A stretch of 64,000 nt of DNA from Oricola nitratireducens (GCF_014904745.1 NZ_JACZCS010000008.1:124001-188000); one strand, 5' to 3'. Shown: positions 26,020-36,200, numbered from the stretch's first letter. Translations and numbers: made by a program. The notes: generated by a model not told the origin, from the letters alone.

Positions 26020-26781
26020 TCAATACATCGCGCTGCCGCCATTGGCGCCGTAGCACTGGCCGGTCACGAAACTCGCGCCGTCACCGGCAAGGAATACCGC
26101 CAGCGCCGCGATCTCGCTTGGTTCGGCGAAACGCGCCAGCGGGGTCGCGAGATCCTTGGCGAGCGCCTCCGGGCTCATCGATTGCGGGCTGGTCATGTCG
26201 GTTTCGACCGGGCCGGGGGCGATCGCGTTGACCAAGATCTTCGGCGCGAGTTCGCGCGCCAGCGACCGGGTCAGCGAAACGATGCCGCCCTTGGAGGCGC
26301 AATAGGCGCTCATCTCCTCGCGGCCGAGAAAAGCGAGATCGGACGAAATGGTGATGATCCGGCCGGCCGGCGCAGTGACGGGCCGCGCGAGCATCATCCG
26401 CGCGGCCTCGCGCGCCGTCAGGAACGCGCCACGAAGATTGACGGAAATGACCGCATCGAAATCCGCCGCGCTCGTCTCCAGCAGCGGCGCCTCGCGAAGG
26501 ATGCCGGCATTGGCGACGGCGATGTCGAGCGTGCCGAGATTTTTGGCGATCTTCGCGAACAGGGCGACAACGTCCGTCTCTGTCGACACGTCCGCCTCGA
26601 GGGCAAGCGCCTTGGCGCCTGTTTGCCTGAGTTCGGAAAGCGTGTCGCCGGCGCGCGGATCGCCGTTGTGGCAGATGGCGACATCGGCGCCTTCGCGCGC
26701 GAAGGCCAGCGCGATGGCACGGCCGATGCCGCGCGATCCGCCGGTGACCAGAGCCGTGCGCCCGGCAAGCGATCCGCTCAT
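26020..26781 (-). CDS. short-chain dehydrogenase/reductase
   Basis: Classical SDR of 253 residues. The cofactor-binding motif is TGGSRGIGRA near residue 13, NAG is at about 92, and the catalytic residues lie in ISSDLAFLG (Ser) and YCASKGG (Tyr-x3-Lys). It resembles FabG-type 3-oxoacyl reductases but sits in a catabolic operon. It overlaps the upstream SDR by 4 bases and precedes the ureohydrolase by 26 bases. The substrate is not known; oxidation of a hydroxy intermediate released from the guanidino or lactam compound is an inference. Confidence 0.85.
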   Translation of the reverse strand: MSGSLAGRTALVTGGSRGIGRAIALAFAREGADVAICHNGDPRAGDTLSELRQTGAKALALEADVSTETDVVALFAKIAKNLGTLDIAVANAGILREAPLLETSAADFDAVISVNLRGAFLTAREAARMMLARPVTAPAGRIITISSDLAFLGREEMSAYCASKGGIVSLTRSLARELAPKILVNAIAPGPVETDMTSPQSMSPEALAKDLATPLARFAEPSEIAALAVFLAGDGASFVTGQCYGANGGSAMY

Positions 26782-27557
26782 GCCAGAACCTCGCCGCGAT
26801 CCACATTGATCGCCTGGCCGGTGATGTTGGCGGCGGCGTCGGAGGCGAGGAAGAGATAGAGGCCGGCGACATCGGCCGGCTGCATCAAACCGCCGATCGC
26901 CTGCGCGGCGACGATCTCGTCGAGCAGGACGTCCGGTTTGGCGCCGGTTTTTACGGCCATGGAATTCAGCGAGCGCATCGCGGCTTCGGTCTTGACCCAG
27001 CCGGGGCAGACCGCGTTGACAGTGATTGCGCGGGGGCCGAGTTCCTTTGCCCATGTGCGCGTCATTCCGATCAGGGCGTGCTTGGAGGCGATATAGGCGG
27101 AGAAGTCCGGCACCGCCGTCTTGCCCCAGATCGACGAGGTGATAACGATCCGGCCGCCATCGGGGATCTTCGCTATCGCCGCACGGGTGACGTTGTGGGT
27201 GCCGGTGACATTCACCGCCATGACGCGGGCGAAGGTGTCGTCGATCGCCGGATCGGCATCCTGTAGCGGTGTCGGGCGTTCGAGCCCGGCATTGTTGACC
27301 AGGACGTCGATGCGGTCGAAACCGGAAAGCGCGTCGGCGACGGATTTGCGGTCGGTGATATCGCAGGCAATGGCGCGAACCGGGCGCTTCGCCATGTCCG
27401 ACAGTTTTTGCGCGGCCTCGTGGACGAGGTCGTTTTCGGCGAGGATCGCCAGATCGGCGCAGGACGCGGCGAAAGCCTCGGCGATGCCGTAGCCGATGCC
27501 GCGGCTCGCGCCCGTCACCAGCACGGTCTTTCCGGAAAAGTCGAATGCCGCGCGCAT
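26778..27557 (-). CDS. short-chain dehydrogenase/reductase
   Basis: A second classical SDR of 259 residues, only moderately similar to its neighbour. It has TGASRGIGYG near residue 17, NNAG near 88, and the catalytic Ser in ITSSIWG and Tyr-x3-Lys in YIASKHA. It starts 7 bases after the creatininase-like gene and overlaps the next SDR by ATGA. Two adjacent SDRs suggest two successive or alternative dehydrogenation steps. Function is unassigned. Confidence 0.85.
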   Translation of the reverse strand: MRAAFDFSGKTVLVTGASRGIGYGIAEAFAASCADLAILAENDLVHEAAQKLSDMAKRPVRAIACDITDRKSVADALSGFDRIDVLVNNAGLERPTPLQDADPAIDDTFARVMAVNVTGTHNVTRAAIAKIPDGGRIVITSSIWGKTAVPDFSAYIASKHALIGMTRTWAKELGPRAITVNAVCPGWVKTEAAMRSLNSMAVKTGAKPDVLLDEIVAAQAIGGLMQPADVAGLYLFLASDAAANITGQAINVDRGEVLA

Positions 27558-27564
27558 TGTCGCC

Positions 27565-28335
27565 TCAGCCCAGTTCGTAGAATTCGCGCTTCACCGCCGC
27601 CGTGATGTCGCGACGGTACTGGGCGGCGATGATGGCGCCCTTTTCCGGGCTCGCGCCCCTGGCGGAGATCAGCGAGCCTTCCGGCGCCACCCATTCGCGG
27701 CGCGGCGGCCAGACATCATAGCACGGCGCGTCTGCCGCTTCGTTGTCGGGCACCTTGTCGAACCTGACCAGCTCGGGGTGGAAATTCATCATCAGCGAGG
27801 TTTCGAGCACGGCAGCGTGTTCCAGTTCGATACCGGGGTAGCCGTCGGGGAAGACCGCGGCAAGGGTTTCCTCGGTGAGGAATTCCCAGTGCTGCAGGCA
27901 CATCACGCGGACGCCCTTGTCGGCGATTTCGCGCATGGCAAGGTCGATGCCCTCGTTGAGGAACCAGAGGTTCTCGTAATTGCCGTCGAGAACGCAGATG
28001 CGGCGCGCGCCATGGCGTACCAGTTCGCGGATGACGTCGCGCACCACGGCGGACAGCGTAGCGCCGTCAAGGCCGGTTGAGCCCGGAAAGAACGGGCCGC
28101 CGGCCGAACGCGTCATTGACTTGTAGCCGTAGGTCACCGGAGCGGCTACGACGCCGCCGACCTCGGTCGCGACTTCGCGGGCGATCGCCGAGGGCAGCAG
28201 GTAGTCGACCGACATCGGCAGATGGGGGCCGTGCTGTTCGAGCGCACCGGTCGGCAGGAACACGACGGGATTACTTTCCAGCGCGGCTGCGTATTCCGGC
28301 CATGTCATTTCCGACATCATCACCGACGAGGTCAT
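27565..28335 (-). CDS. creatininase-family amidohydrolase with altered active site
   Basis: Creatininase-fold hydrolase (cyclic amide opening) of 256 residues, collinear with Pseudomonas creatininase as I recall that sequence. Metal ligands equivalent to Glu34, His36 and Asp45 are present (GALEQHGPHLPMSVD, residues 33, 35, 44), as are Glu122 (here 121) and His178 (in ELEHAA). The ligand equivalent to His120 is Asn119, because the usual GHYEN reads GNYEN. The substrate-flap Trp174 is Ile. True creatininase activity is therefore doubtful and a related lactam or amide may be the substrate. AAGGAG precedes the ATG. It is the first enzyme gene after the ABC importer in the operon. Confidence 0.82.
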   Translation of the reverse strand: MTSSVMMSEMTWPEYAAALESNPVVFLPTGALEQHGPHLPMSVDYLLPSAIAREVATEVGGVVAAPVTYGYKSMTRSAGGPFFPGSTGLDGATLSAVVRDVIRELVRHGARRICVLDGNYENLWFLNEGIDLAMREIADKGVRVMCLQHWEFLTEETLAAVFPDGYPGIELEHAAVLETSLMMNFHPELVRFDKVPDNEAADAPCYDVWPPRREWVAPEGSLISARGASPEKGAIIAAQYRRDITAAVKREFYELG

Positions 28336-28349
28336 GGGTACTCCTTCGC

Positions 28350-29165
28350 TTAGTCCTTGGCGCCTTCTTCGCGCATCAGGCGCATGATCTGGCGTTCGAT
28401 CTCGCTGTAGCCATCGAGATCGATGACCTTTTCCTTTTCGGTGATCCGCTTCCCGTTCTTGAATTCGGGGACGATCTCGCATTTCACGCGGCCGGGATGG
28501 CGCGACATGAAGACGATCTTGTCGGCGAGGAAGATCGCTTCCTCGATATCGTGGGTCACCATCACGATGGTGGTCCTGGTGCTCTCGGCGATCTCGACGA
28601 GCAGTTCCTGCATGTGCCAGCGGGTCTCGGCGTCGAGCGCGCCGAAAGGCTCGTCCATGAGCAGGAGCTCGGGACCGTTGGCGAGCGTGCGGGCGATCGC
28701 CACACGCTGGCGCATGCCGCCGGAAAGCTGGGTCGGATAGGCGTCGGCGAACTTCGTCAGCCCGACCAGCCTGATGTAGTGGTCGGCGCGGTCGCGCCGC
28801 TCGCTGGCTGGCACGCCGTTGATCTTCATGCCGAACTCGACGTTCCTGCGCACGCTCATCCAGTCGAACGACGTGTAGGCCTGGAACACCATGCCGCGGT
28901 CGCGGCCGGGACCGTCGATGTGGCGGCCCTCCAGCATGAGGTCGCCGGATGTCGGCGTCTCGAGGCCGGCCATCATACGCAGCACGGTGGACTTGCCGCA
29001 GCCCGACGGGCCGAGGATGACGCATATCTCGTTGCGGCTGACGCCGAAGGAGACGCCGGTGATGGCTTCGAGCGTCTTTCCCTTGCCGAGATCGAACGAT
29101 TTGGAGATGCCGTCCAGCGTCAGGATCGGCGCCTGTTCGGCCGCTGCTTCCTTGGCGGGGCTCAT
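28350..29165 (-). CDS. ABC transporter ATP-binding protein, TauB/SsuB-type
   Basis: Cytoplasmic ATPase of a nitrate/sulfonate/taurine-type importer, 271 residues. Walker A is GPSGCGKST, the signature is LSGGMRQRVAIART, and Walker B with catalytic Glu is LLLMDEP; the switch histidine is in VMVTHDIEEA. It overlaps the permease gene by 4 bases and precedes the creatininase-like gene by 14 bases. It energises uptake of the operon's substrate. Confidence 0.9.
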   Translation of the reverse strand: MSPAKEAAAEQAPILTLDGISKSFDLGKGKTLEAITGVSFGVSRNEICVILGPSGCGKSTVLRMMAGLETPTSGDLMLEGRHIDGPGRDRGMVFQAYTSFDWMSVRRNVEFGMKINGVPASERRDRADHYIRLVGLTKFADAYPTQLSGGMRQRVAIARTLANGPELLLMDEPFGALDAETRWHMQELLVEIAESTRTTIVMVTHDIEEAIFLADKIVFMSRHPGRVKCEIVPEFKNGKRITEKEKVIDLDGYSEIERQIMRLMREEGAKD

Positions 29166-29986
29166 CGCCGTTTCTCCTGGATATAGGGGAAGAGCTGGCG
29201 GTGCAGGCGCACGAAGAGGAGATCGAAGATCAACCCGAGCGCGCCGATCACGATGATGCCGGCCATGATCTCGTCGGTGTGGAGGAAGCGGCGGGCGCGC
29301 ATCATCATGGCACCGATACCTGTGGTCGAGGCGACGATCTCGGCGATGACAAGGTAGGTCCAGGTGACGGCGAGCATCTGGCGCATGGCGATGACGATTT
29401 CCGGCAATACCGCGGGCAAAATGACCGAGCGGACCGTGACGTAGCGGTTGGCGCCGAGCGTCAGCGCGGTTTCGACGAGTTCGTGGCGGACATTCTTGGT
29501 GTGGTCCATGACGAGCGTGATCAGCAAGAAGACCACGCCGATAAAGAGCAGGGCCAGTTTTGGCGTTTCGCCGGTGCCGAACCACATCAGCAGAATCGGG
29601 ATGAAGGACGGTGCGGGCAGGTAACGCCAGGCCGAGACGAAAGGATTGACGATTCCCTCGACGGCCGGGAAGGAGCCCATCATGACGCCGAGCGGAATGG
29701 CGACGATCGAGGCTAACAGAAAGGCGATCAGCACGCGCATGATGCTGATCAGGACGTCCGCAGCGAATGCGCGCTCGGCGAACAGATCATAGATCGTGAA
29801 GAGGACTTTCTGCGGTGCCGGAACGAGAAGCTCGTTGACCATGCCGCTTGCCGAAGCCGCGGCCCAGATCCCGAAGAACACGACCCATATGGCGATGGCG
29901 GAAAGGACGGCCTGCCGTTTCGAGACGGGCTTTCTGACTTCGAGAAAGTGGCGCCGCCTGGGAGGCGCGCTGACAGATTCCGACAT
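29162..29986 (-). CDS. ABC transporter permease, TauC/SsuC-type
   Basis: Inner-membrane permease of 274 residues with six predicted helices. The EAA loop is visible in ELVETALTLGANRYVTVRSV. The ATG at 29986 has GAGGGG 4 bases upstream, while an upstream in-frame region rich in Arg/Gly is not conserved. It lies between the binding-protein gene (81-base gap) and the ATPase (overlap). Confidence 0.9.
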   Translation of the reverse strand: MSESVSAPPRRRHFLEVRKPVSKRQAVLSAIAIWVVFFGIWAAASASGMVNELLVPAPQKVLFTIYDLFAERAFAADVLISIMRVLIAFLLASIVAIPLGVMMGSFPAVEGIVNPFVSAWRYLPAPSFIPILLMWFGTGETPKLALLFIGVVFLLITLVMDHTKNVRHELVETALTLGANRYVTVRSVILPAVLPEIVIAMRQMLAVTWTYLVIAEIVASTTGIGAMMMRARRFLHTDEIMAGIIVIGALGLIFDLLFVRLHRQLFPYIQEKRR

Positions 29987-30067
29987 GGGGCCCTCACTGG
30001 CTTCCGGCGCGGTTGCGAGGAAAAGTGCGGTGCGCGGGCCGAAACCCGCGCGCCGCAATCACACACA

Positions 30068-31132
30068 TCAGTTGGCCGTGAAGGACTGCCGGTAGCCGCT
30101 GGCCACCAGATCGCCCATCAGGCTGCAGTCGATGCCTTTCGCGGCATCGATCTTGTTATTCATCAAGCCGAGCTTGATCCACCAATCGTTGGTGAGCGAA
30201 ACCACATCGGCCATCGAGCCGTTGGCGAGACCGAACGGGGGCTCGCCGTCGAGAACGCCGCAGACGCGGGCGGACTCGTCGAAATCGTACATGTAGATGC
30301 CGCCCTCGAAGCTCTTGCCGTTGGTGCCGATCACGAAGCCGACGTCTTCGGCCGGCCACTTCAGGTAGTCGGCGATGAGCTGGTTGGTTTCCTCGGTGTG
30401 GTCATGCCAGTAGCCGAGACCATCCCAGCGCGCCTTCAGGACGGCGGCGGCCGCCTTGCGGTTCTTTTCGATGAAGCCCTTGTTCATGAACATGGAGTCC
30501 ATGAAGATGCCGGTCTTCAGCATCGCCGGGTCGGCGGTGTTAACGACGCTGCGTGCGCCCGGCATCGCCTCGAGGACCTTGGTGATCCAAGGTTCGTACA
30601 TGTAGGCGGCGGACAGGTCGCCCGACAGCATCGGACCGACGGCCTCGTCGGCGTTGAGGTTGACCCATTCGACCTGGTCCGGTGCGATGCCCTGGCTGTC
30701 GAGCCACAGGCCCATCAGCAGGTGGCCGATATAGGCCTGCGGAGCGGAAACCTTCTTGCCGGGGAGATCTGCCGGCTCGACGTCCGGCGCCATGATGATG
30801 TGGTCGACGCCGTAGGACGGGTTCATGAAGGCAACGTTGACGACATCGGTGCCGCTGTCGACGGTGAGCGGGATGTAGTCGGCCGTGCAGCCGTAGACAT
30901 CGATCTGGCCGGCCGCCAGAGCCGAGTGGCCGCCAAGCGGATCCTCGAAGATGGTCAGGTTCAGGTCGTAGTCGGGGATGAGGTTCTTCTGCCGGGCGAC
31001 CTCGAGCATGGCGTAGCCCGGCCACGAGACGCAGATCCCGACATTGATCGTTTCCTTCGCTTGCGCGGCAGGCATGGACAGGGCGGTCGCCATGGCGGCG
31101 GCACCCACGAGAGAGAGGAACTTGTTCAGCAT
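30068..31132 (-). CDS. ABC transporter substrate-binding protein, TauA/NMT1-type
   Basis: Periplasmic binding protein of 354 residues with a signal peptide cleaved near PAAQA-KET. The mature chain begins NVGICVSWPGYAMLEVA, typical of the TauA/SsuA/NMT1 group. The ATG at 31132 is chosen because CTGGAG lies 8 bases upstream. It is first in the seven-gene minus-strand operon and divergent from a TetR regulator. The ligand is presumably the compound attacked by the creatininase-like and ureohydrolase enzymes. Confidence 0.88.
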   Translation of the reverse strand: MLNKFLSLVGAAAMATALSMPAAQAKETINVGICVSWPGYAMLEVARQKNLIPDYDLNLTIFEDPLGGHSALAAGQIDVYGCTADYIPLTVDSGTDVVNVAFMNPSYGVDHIIMAPDVEPADLPGKKVSAPQAYIGHLLMGLWLDSQGIAPDQVEWVNLNADEAVGPMLSGDLSAAYMYEPWITKVLEAMPGARSVVNTADPAMLKTGIFMDSMFMNKGFIEKNRKAAAAVLKARWDGLGYWHDHTEETNQLIADYLKWPAEDVGFVIGTNGKSFEGGIYMYDFDESARVCGVLDGEPPFGLANGSMADVVSLTNDWWIKLGLMNNKIDAAKGIDCSLMGDLVASGYRQSFTAN

Positions 31133-31189
31133 TGTGCACACTCCAGGTGACGAGACGCTCCCAATCTAGGCATATAAAAAAATGAATAT

Positions 31190-31224
31190 CAATAAAATTT
31201 TTAGTGGAGTAAAAGTTTTTATTG
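31190..31224. promoter_or_regulatory. AT-rich inverted repeat, probable TetR operator
   Basis: An interrupted inverted repeat: left arm CAATAAAATTTTTA at 31190-31203, right arm TAAAAGTTTTTATTG at 31210-31224. It sits in the 127-base gap between the ABC operon and the TetR gene. It is strikingly AT-rich for this genome and positioned to block both promoters. Confidence 0.55.
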
Positions 31225-31259
31225 TGGCACAAGAAAATGCAACCGAACGGACCTGATTC

Positions 31260-31874
31260 ATGTCGAGCCTGAGAGAGCGCCAGAAGAGCAATCGCCGCCG
31301 CAACATCCTGCAGGCGGCGCGCGGGCTTTTTTCCAGCAACGGATTCGATGCCACGACAATCGAGATGATTGCCGAGAAGGCGGAGGTCTCGAGCGTGACC
31401 GTCTACAATTACTATGGTACCAAAACCCATCTGCTGCTCGCGCTGGTTGCTGAGAGCGACACGCTGCTGATGGAGCGGATCGGGGCCGTTCTTTCCGATC
31501 CGCCGGACGACATCGTCGAGGCGTTCGCCGCGTTTTCCGAGGTGATCCGCGATCACGCGCTGTCGTTCCTGACCAAGCCGTTGTGGCGGCAGGTGATCGC
31601 AGCGAGCATCATCGAGGGCAACTCAAACTTCGGTCGCGCCTATGCGCGGCTCGACCGCGAGCTTGCCCGGCAGCTCTCCCTGATCCTTGCCAAGCTTCGC
31701 GAGCGCGGCCATCTCAGGACCGATTCCGATATCGACATCCTCGGCGAAAGCCTGTTCCATCTGCAGAATGCCCGCTTCACCCAGTTCATCTCGATCGATG
31801 AACTCAAGAACGAAACGGTCGACCGGTATTTGCGCGAGGACATCGCGGCCTTGCTGTCGGCGTCGCCAGCCTGA
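31260..31874 (+). CDS. TetR-family transcriptional regulator
   Basis: Dimeric repressor of 204 residues. The N-terminal HTH spans about residues 12-58, with TTIEMIAEKAEVSSVTVYNY as the recognition region, and the C-terminal helical part binds an inducer. Divergent transcription from the ABC/creatininase-like/SDR/ureohydrolase operon, with an inverted repeat between them, makes that operon the likely target. The RND efflux pair downstream on the same strand, 120 bases away, could be a second target. Confidence 0.88.
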   Translation: MSSLRERQKSNRRRNILQAARGLFSSNGFDATTIEMIAEKAEVSSVTVYNYYGTKTHLLLALVAESDTLLMERIGAVLSDPPDDIVEAFAAFSEVIRDHALSFLTKPLWRQVIAASIIEGNSNFGRAYARLDRELARQLSLILAKLRERGHLRTDSDIDILGESLFHLQNARFTQFISIDELKNETVDRYLREDIAALLSASPA

Positions 31875-31994
31875 CCGCGCGACACAGGTAAATCGTAATA
31901 GCGGCTATCCTGTTGCGGGAAAACGTCTTTCGGCACTTTGCAAGACATGGGGCCGCGCTTAATCTCCTCCCGTAAATGCGGAGGGGAGCCCCTG

Positions 31995-33290
31995 ATGACA
32001 AGCTGGTTGACAATTTTCTCGCGTGCGGCGGCCGTGGCGGTTCCCCTGGCGGCCGGGGCGCTGACGATCGCCTATTCCGACGTGATCAAACAGGCGCCGG
32101 CCGGCAAGGAGCGCTCGCCGCAGCCGACGCCGGTGCGGGTCATCACGCTGCAGCCGACGGACCTGGTTCCGCGCGTCACCGGTTACGGAACGATCGCCCC
32201 GGCGCGCGAATGGCGCGCGGTCGCCCGCGTGGAAGGCGAAGTGGTGCAGACCTCGGACCTGCTGGCCAATGGCGAGATCGCCGAAGCCGGCACGGAACTG
32301 CTTCGCATCGACGATACCGATCTCCGCCTGTCGCTCGCCCAGACCGACGCGCAGCTGGCGGCGCTGGACGTGAAGGACGAGACGCTTTCGGCTAGCCTGG
32401 AGATCAACAAGTCCGATCTCGAACTGAGCCGGAGCGATCTGAAGCGCCAGGAGGACCTGAATACCCAGGGCATCGCGACACAGGCCGCGCTCGACCAGAT
32501 CCGGCGCCAGGAACTCGCTGCCCGCTTGAAAGTTACCGACATCGAGAACCAGCTGGCGCTCAATTCCGCCGAGCGCGAGGTCCTGAAGGCGCAGCGCGCC
32601 ATTGCCGCGCGTAGCCTGGAATTCACCACCGTTACCGCGCCTTACGACGTGCGCATCGGCAGCGTCGAGGCCGAGGAAGGCCAGGTCGTGACGCGCGGCC
32701 AGACGCTGTTTACCGCCGAGGGTATCGACGCGGTGGAAATCGCCGCGCAGTTCTCGATCGGCCGGATCGGACCGCTGGTGCGTTCGCTCGGCAAGGGCGC
32801 GACGGTGATGACGCTCGATGCACGCGTTCGCCTTCCCGTTCCCGGGCACACGGTTACCTGGGACGCGACGGTCGCGCGGGTCGGCGAGGCAATCGACGCA
32901 CGCACGCAAAGCGCCGCTGTCGTCGTGCGGGTCGACCAGCCGATGGCGCAGGTGCAGGCCGGACAGCGGCCGCCTCTGCGGCGCAACATGTTCGTCGAGG
33001 TGGAACTGAGCGCGCCGCCACGCAAGGCGCTGGTCGCGCCGCGCGACGCTGTGCGCGGCGGAGAGGCACTGGTGGTGACCGAAGAGGGCACGCTCGAAAA
33101 GCGCCCGGTCACGGTGGATTACAGCATCGATTCCGTTTCGGTCATTACCGGCGGGCTGAAGGCGGGCGACAGGCTGGTGGTCACCGATCCCGCCATCGCG
33201 GTGCCGGGCATGAAGGTCAAGCCGGTCGAGGACAAGGCGCTGAAAGCCGAGATCGGCAGAATGGCGATGGGCCGGGAGACGGCGGAATGA
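31995..33290 (+). CDS. RND efflux periplasmic adaptor (membrane fusion protein)
   Basis: Periplasmic adaptor of 431 residues linking an RND pump to an outer membrane channel. An N-terminal signal anchor, a lipoyl half (YGTIAPAREWRAVARVEG), a long coiled-coil hairpin at about residues 105-205, the second lipoyl half (VTAPYDVRIGSVEAEEG) and beta-barrel parts follow in order. The ATG at 31995 has GGAGGGGAG upstream. It overlaps the RND gene by ATGA. No TolC-like gene is in the window. Confidence 0.88.
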   Translation: MTSWLTIFSRAAAVAVPLAAGALTIAYSDVIKQAPAGKERSPQPTPVRVITLQPTDLVPRVTGYGTIAPAREWRAVARVEGEVVQTSDLLANGEIAEAGTELLRIDDTDLRLSLAQTDAQLAALDVKDETLSASLEINKSDLELSRSDLKRQEDLNTQGIATQAALDQIRRQELAARLKVTDIENQLALNSAEREVLKAQRAIAARSLEFTTVTAPYDVRIGSVEAEEGQVVTRGQTLFTAEGIDAVEIAAQFSIGRIGPLVRSLGKGATVMTLDARVRLPVPGHTVTWDATVARVGEAIDARTQSAAVVVRVDQPMAQVQAGQRPPLRRNMFVEVELSAPPRKALVAPRDAVRGGEALVVTEEGTLEKRPVTVDYSIDSVSVITGGLKAGDRLVVTDPAIAVPGMKVKPVEDKALKAEIGRMAMGRETAE

Positions 33291-36200
33291 TCAGGCTTTT
33301 CGCCGCGCATCCGACGGCCGCCAACATCCTCATGCTGGCCTTTCTGGGGCTGGGGCTGTTCGCGCTGCCGACATTGCAGCGCGACACGTTTCCGCTGATC
33401 CCGCCATCCGACGTCGAGGTTCGCATTTCCTATCCCGGCGCATCGCCGGCCGAAGTCGAGACGGGCATCTGTCAGGCCGTCGAGGATCCGATCCGGGCGG
33501 TCGAAAACCTTGCCGAACTCTCCTGCCTCGCGCGCGACAATCTGGCGATCGTCACCGCCGAGATGGTCGAAGGCGCGGACATGGGCCGGTTCCATGATGA
33601 CGTGAAGGCGGCGGTGGCCGGCGTCAGCAGCCTGCCCGACAAGTCGGACGATCCCGTCACGCGGATCGTCGAGCGCGTGGCGACGGTGGCCTCGATTGCG
33701 GTGACCGGCCCTGATGACCCGAAGGTCCTGCTCGCCTATGCCGATCAGTTGGCGGAAAGGCTGAAGGCCGATCCGGGAATTTCGCAGGCGGCCGTGTTCG
33801 GGTTTTCCGACCGTGAGATTTCCGTCGAGATCGAGGCGAACGAATTGCAGCGTTACGGGCTGACCATCGCCGACGTCGCAAGCGCGCTCACCCGCAACAG
33901 CCTCGACATGCCGGCCGGCACGATGGAGGGCGAGCAGGGCGACGCGTCGATCCGGTTCATCGGCGAGCGGCGCAATCCGGCCGAACTCGCAACCATTCCG
34001 CTGACGGGATCGTCGGCGGGCGGCGAGGTGCTGCTCGGCGACGTGGCGAAGATCAAAACCGGGTTTTCCGATCCCTCGCAGGCGTCCTATTACAACGGCA
34101 AGCGCGCGGCGATCGTCACCGTCAGCAAGTCCGAGACGCAGGACGCGCTGAAGGTCATGGCGGCGTTGCAGCGGGTGATGGCGGCGGCGCAGGCCGAGGC
34201 GCCGGGCAATATCGAACTGGCGATCTCGCAGGATTCCACCTCCAATATCCGCGACAGGCTGCAGATCATCACCTCGAACGGTATCCAGGGCCTCGTCCTC
34301 GTGCTGGTCGTAATGTGGCTGTTTTTCGGATTCCGCTTCTCGTTCTGGGTGGCGATGGGCCTGCCGGTGTCGTTCCTCGGTACGATCTTCGCGATGCAGG
34401 TCTTCGGGCTGACGATCAACATGATGACCATGGTGGCGCTGCTCGTCGCCATCGGCCTGCTGATGGACGACGCCATCGTGATCTCGGAGAACATCATCCG
34501 GCGGCGGCAGGCGGGAGAGACGGCCCTCAAGGCGGCGATCAACGGCGCGGGGCAGGTGATGCCGGGCGTGTTCGCGTCCTTCCTGACGACGGTGATGATC
34601 GTCGGACCGCTCAGCTACATGTCGGGCAATATCGGGGCGGTGCTGAAATACATCCCGATGGTTCTGGTCATGACCCTGATCATCAGTCTGGTCGAGGCCT
34701 TCCTGATCCTGCCGAACCACATGCATCACACGCTGAAAGGCGACCTGTCGCCGGGCCGTGTCAGCCGGGCGGTGAACGGCGTCTTCGACCGCATCCGCGA
34801 CAGCGTGATCGTGCCGCTGTCGGGGCTGACGCTGCGGTTCCGCTACTTGACGCTCGGCATGGCCGGGTTCCTGCTGCTGTTTTCGTTCGCGCCGTTCGCC
34901 GGCGGGTTCATCAAGTTCCAGAGTTTCCCGACGCTGGAAAGCGACACGGTGGAGGCGCGGCTGCTGCTGGTCCAGGGCTCGCCGCTGGCCCGTACGGAGC
35001 AACGGGTGGGCAAGGTCGTGTCGGCGCTGACGAAGCTCGATGAGGAACTGACGCCGCAACAGCCGAACGGCATGCCGCTGGTGCAGAGCTACACGATCTC
35101 CTACGGGGTCAATGCGGATGCGCCGGAAACCGGGCCGCATATGGCGACGGTCAGCGCCAGCCTGCTGCCGGCCGGCGTGCGCACCACGGAAGTCACCGAC
35201 ATCGTCGACCAGTGGAAGAAGCTGACCGGACCGATGCCGGACATGGCGGCGATGCGCTTCACCGACAAGGAACGCGGCGTCGGCGGCAAGCCGATCGACA
35301 TTCGCCTGCAGGGGCCTGATCTATTGGCGCTGCAGGCCACAGCGCGCGAGATGCGCAAGTTCTTCCTCGGTTTCGCCGGCGTGCGTGACGTGACCTACGA
35401 CCTGCAGCCGGGCAAGCCCGAATTCATCATCACGGTGCGGCCGACGGCGGCGAGCGCGCTCGGCGTGACCGCGCAGGGCATCGCCACGCAATTGCGCGCC
35501 GCTTTCCGCGGCGATACGGGGCTGGTGGTGCGCGACGCGCTGGGAAGCCTCGACATCACCGCGCGGCTCGATCCCGGCGACCGCAACACCGTCGCCGATC
35601 TCGCCGAAATCCGCGTCGCCGGGCCGGACGGCGCGCTGGTGCCGCTCTCGGCGGTGGCCGATATCACCGAAAGCCGCGGCTATGCGAGCATCCACCGCAT
35701 CGACGGCCAGCGCACGGTCTCCGTGCAGGGATCGATCAATCCCGCCGTCGCCAATGCGCGTGAATTGATGGCGGCGCTGAAGAAGGATTTCCTGCCGAAA
35801 CTGACCGACAAGCGGCCGGACGTGAAGGTCACGATCGTCGGCGAGGCCAAGGACACGGCGACGACCGGATCGTCGCTCAGCCGCAACCTGCTGATCGGGC
35901 TGATCGGCGTTTTCCTGATCCTGTCGTTCCAGTTCCGCAGCTTCATCCAGCCGCTGGCGGTGTTCGTGGCGATCCCGCTCGGGATCATCGGCGTCGTCTG
36001 GGGCCACATGGCGTTGGGGATGCAGCTGTCGCTGCCGAGCCTGGTCGGGCTCGCGACGCTGGCCGGCGTGGTGGTGAACGACTCGATCCTGCTGATTGCC
36101 TTCATCAAGGAACGTTTCAACGACGGCGACGACATGATCGAGGCGGCGCAAAACGCCGTGCGCGACCGGTTCCGCGCGATTTTCCTGACGTCGCTGACGA

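Noticed and set aside
25022-28335. Guanidine-type riboswitch before the ureohydrolase, SDR or creatininase-like genes
   Set aside because: Gaps between these genes are too short and no ykkC-like conserved hairpins were seen.
28336-29025. Apparent fusion of the creatininase-like protein with an upstream frame
   Set aside because: The extra codons are the ABC ATPase gene read in another frame; a good ribosome binding site marks the start at 28335.
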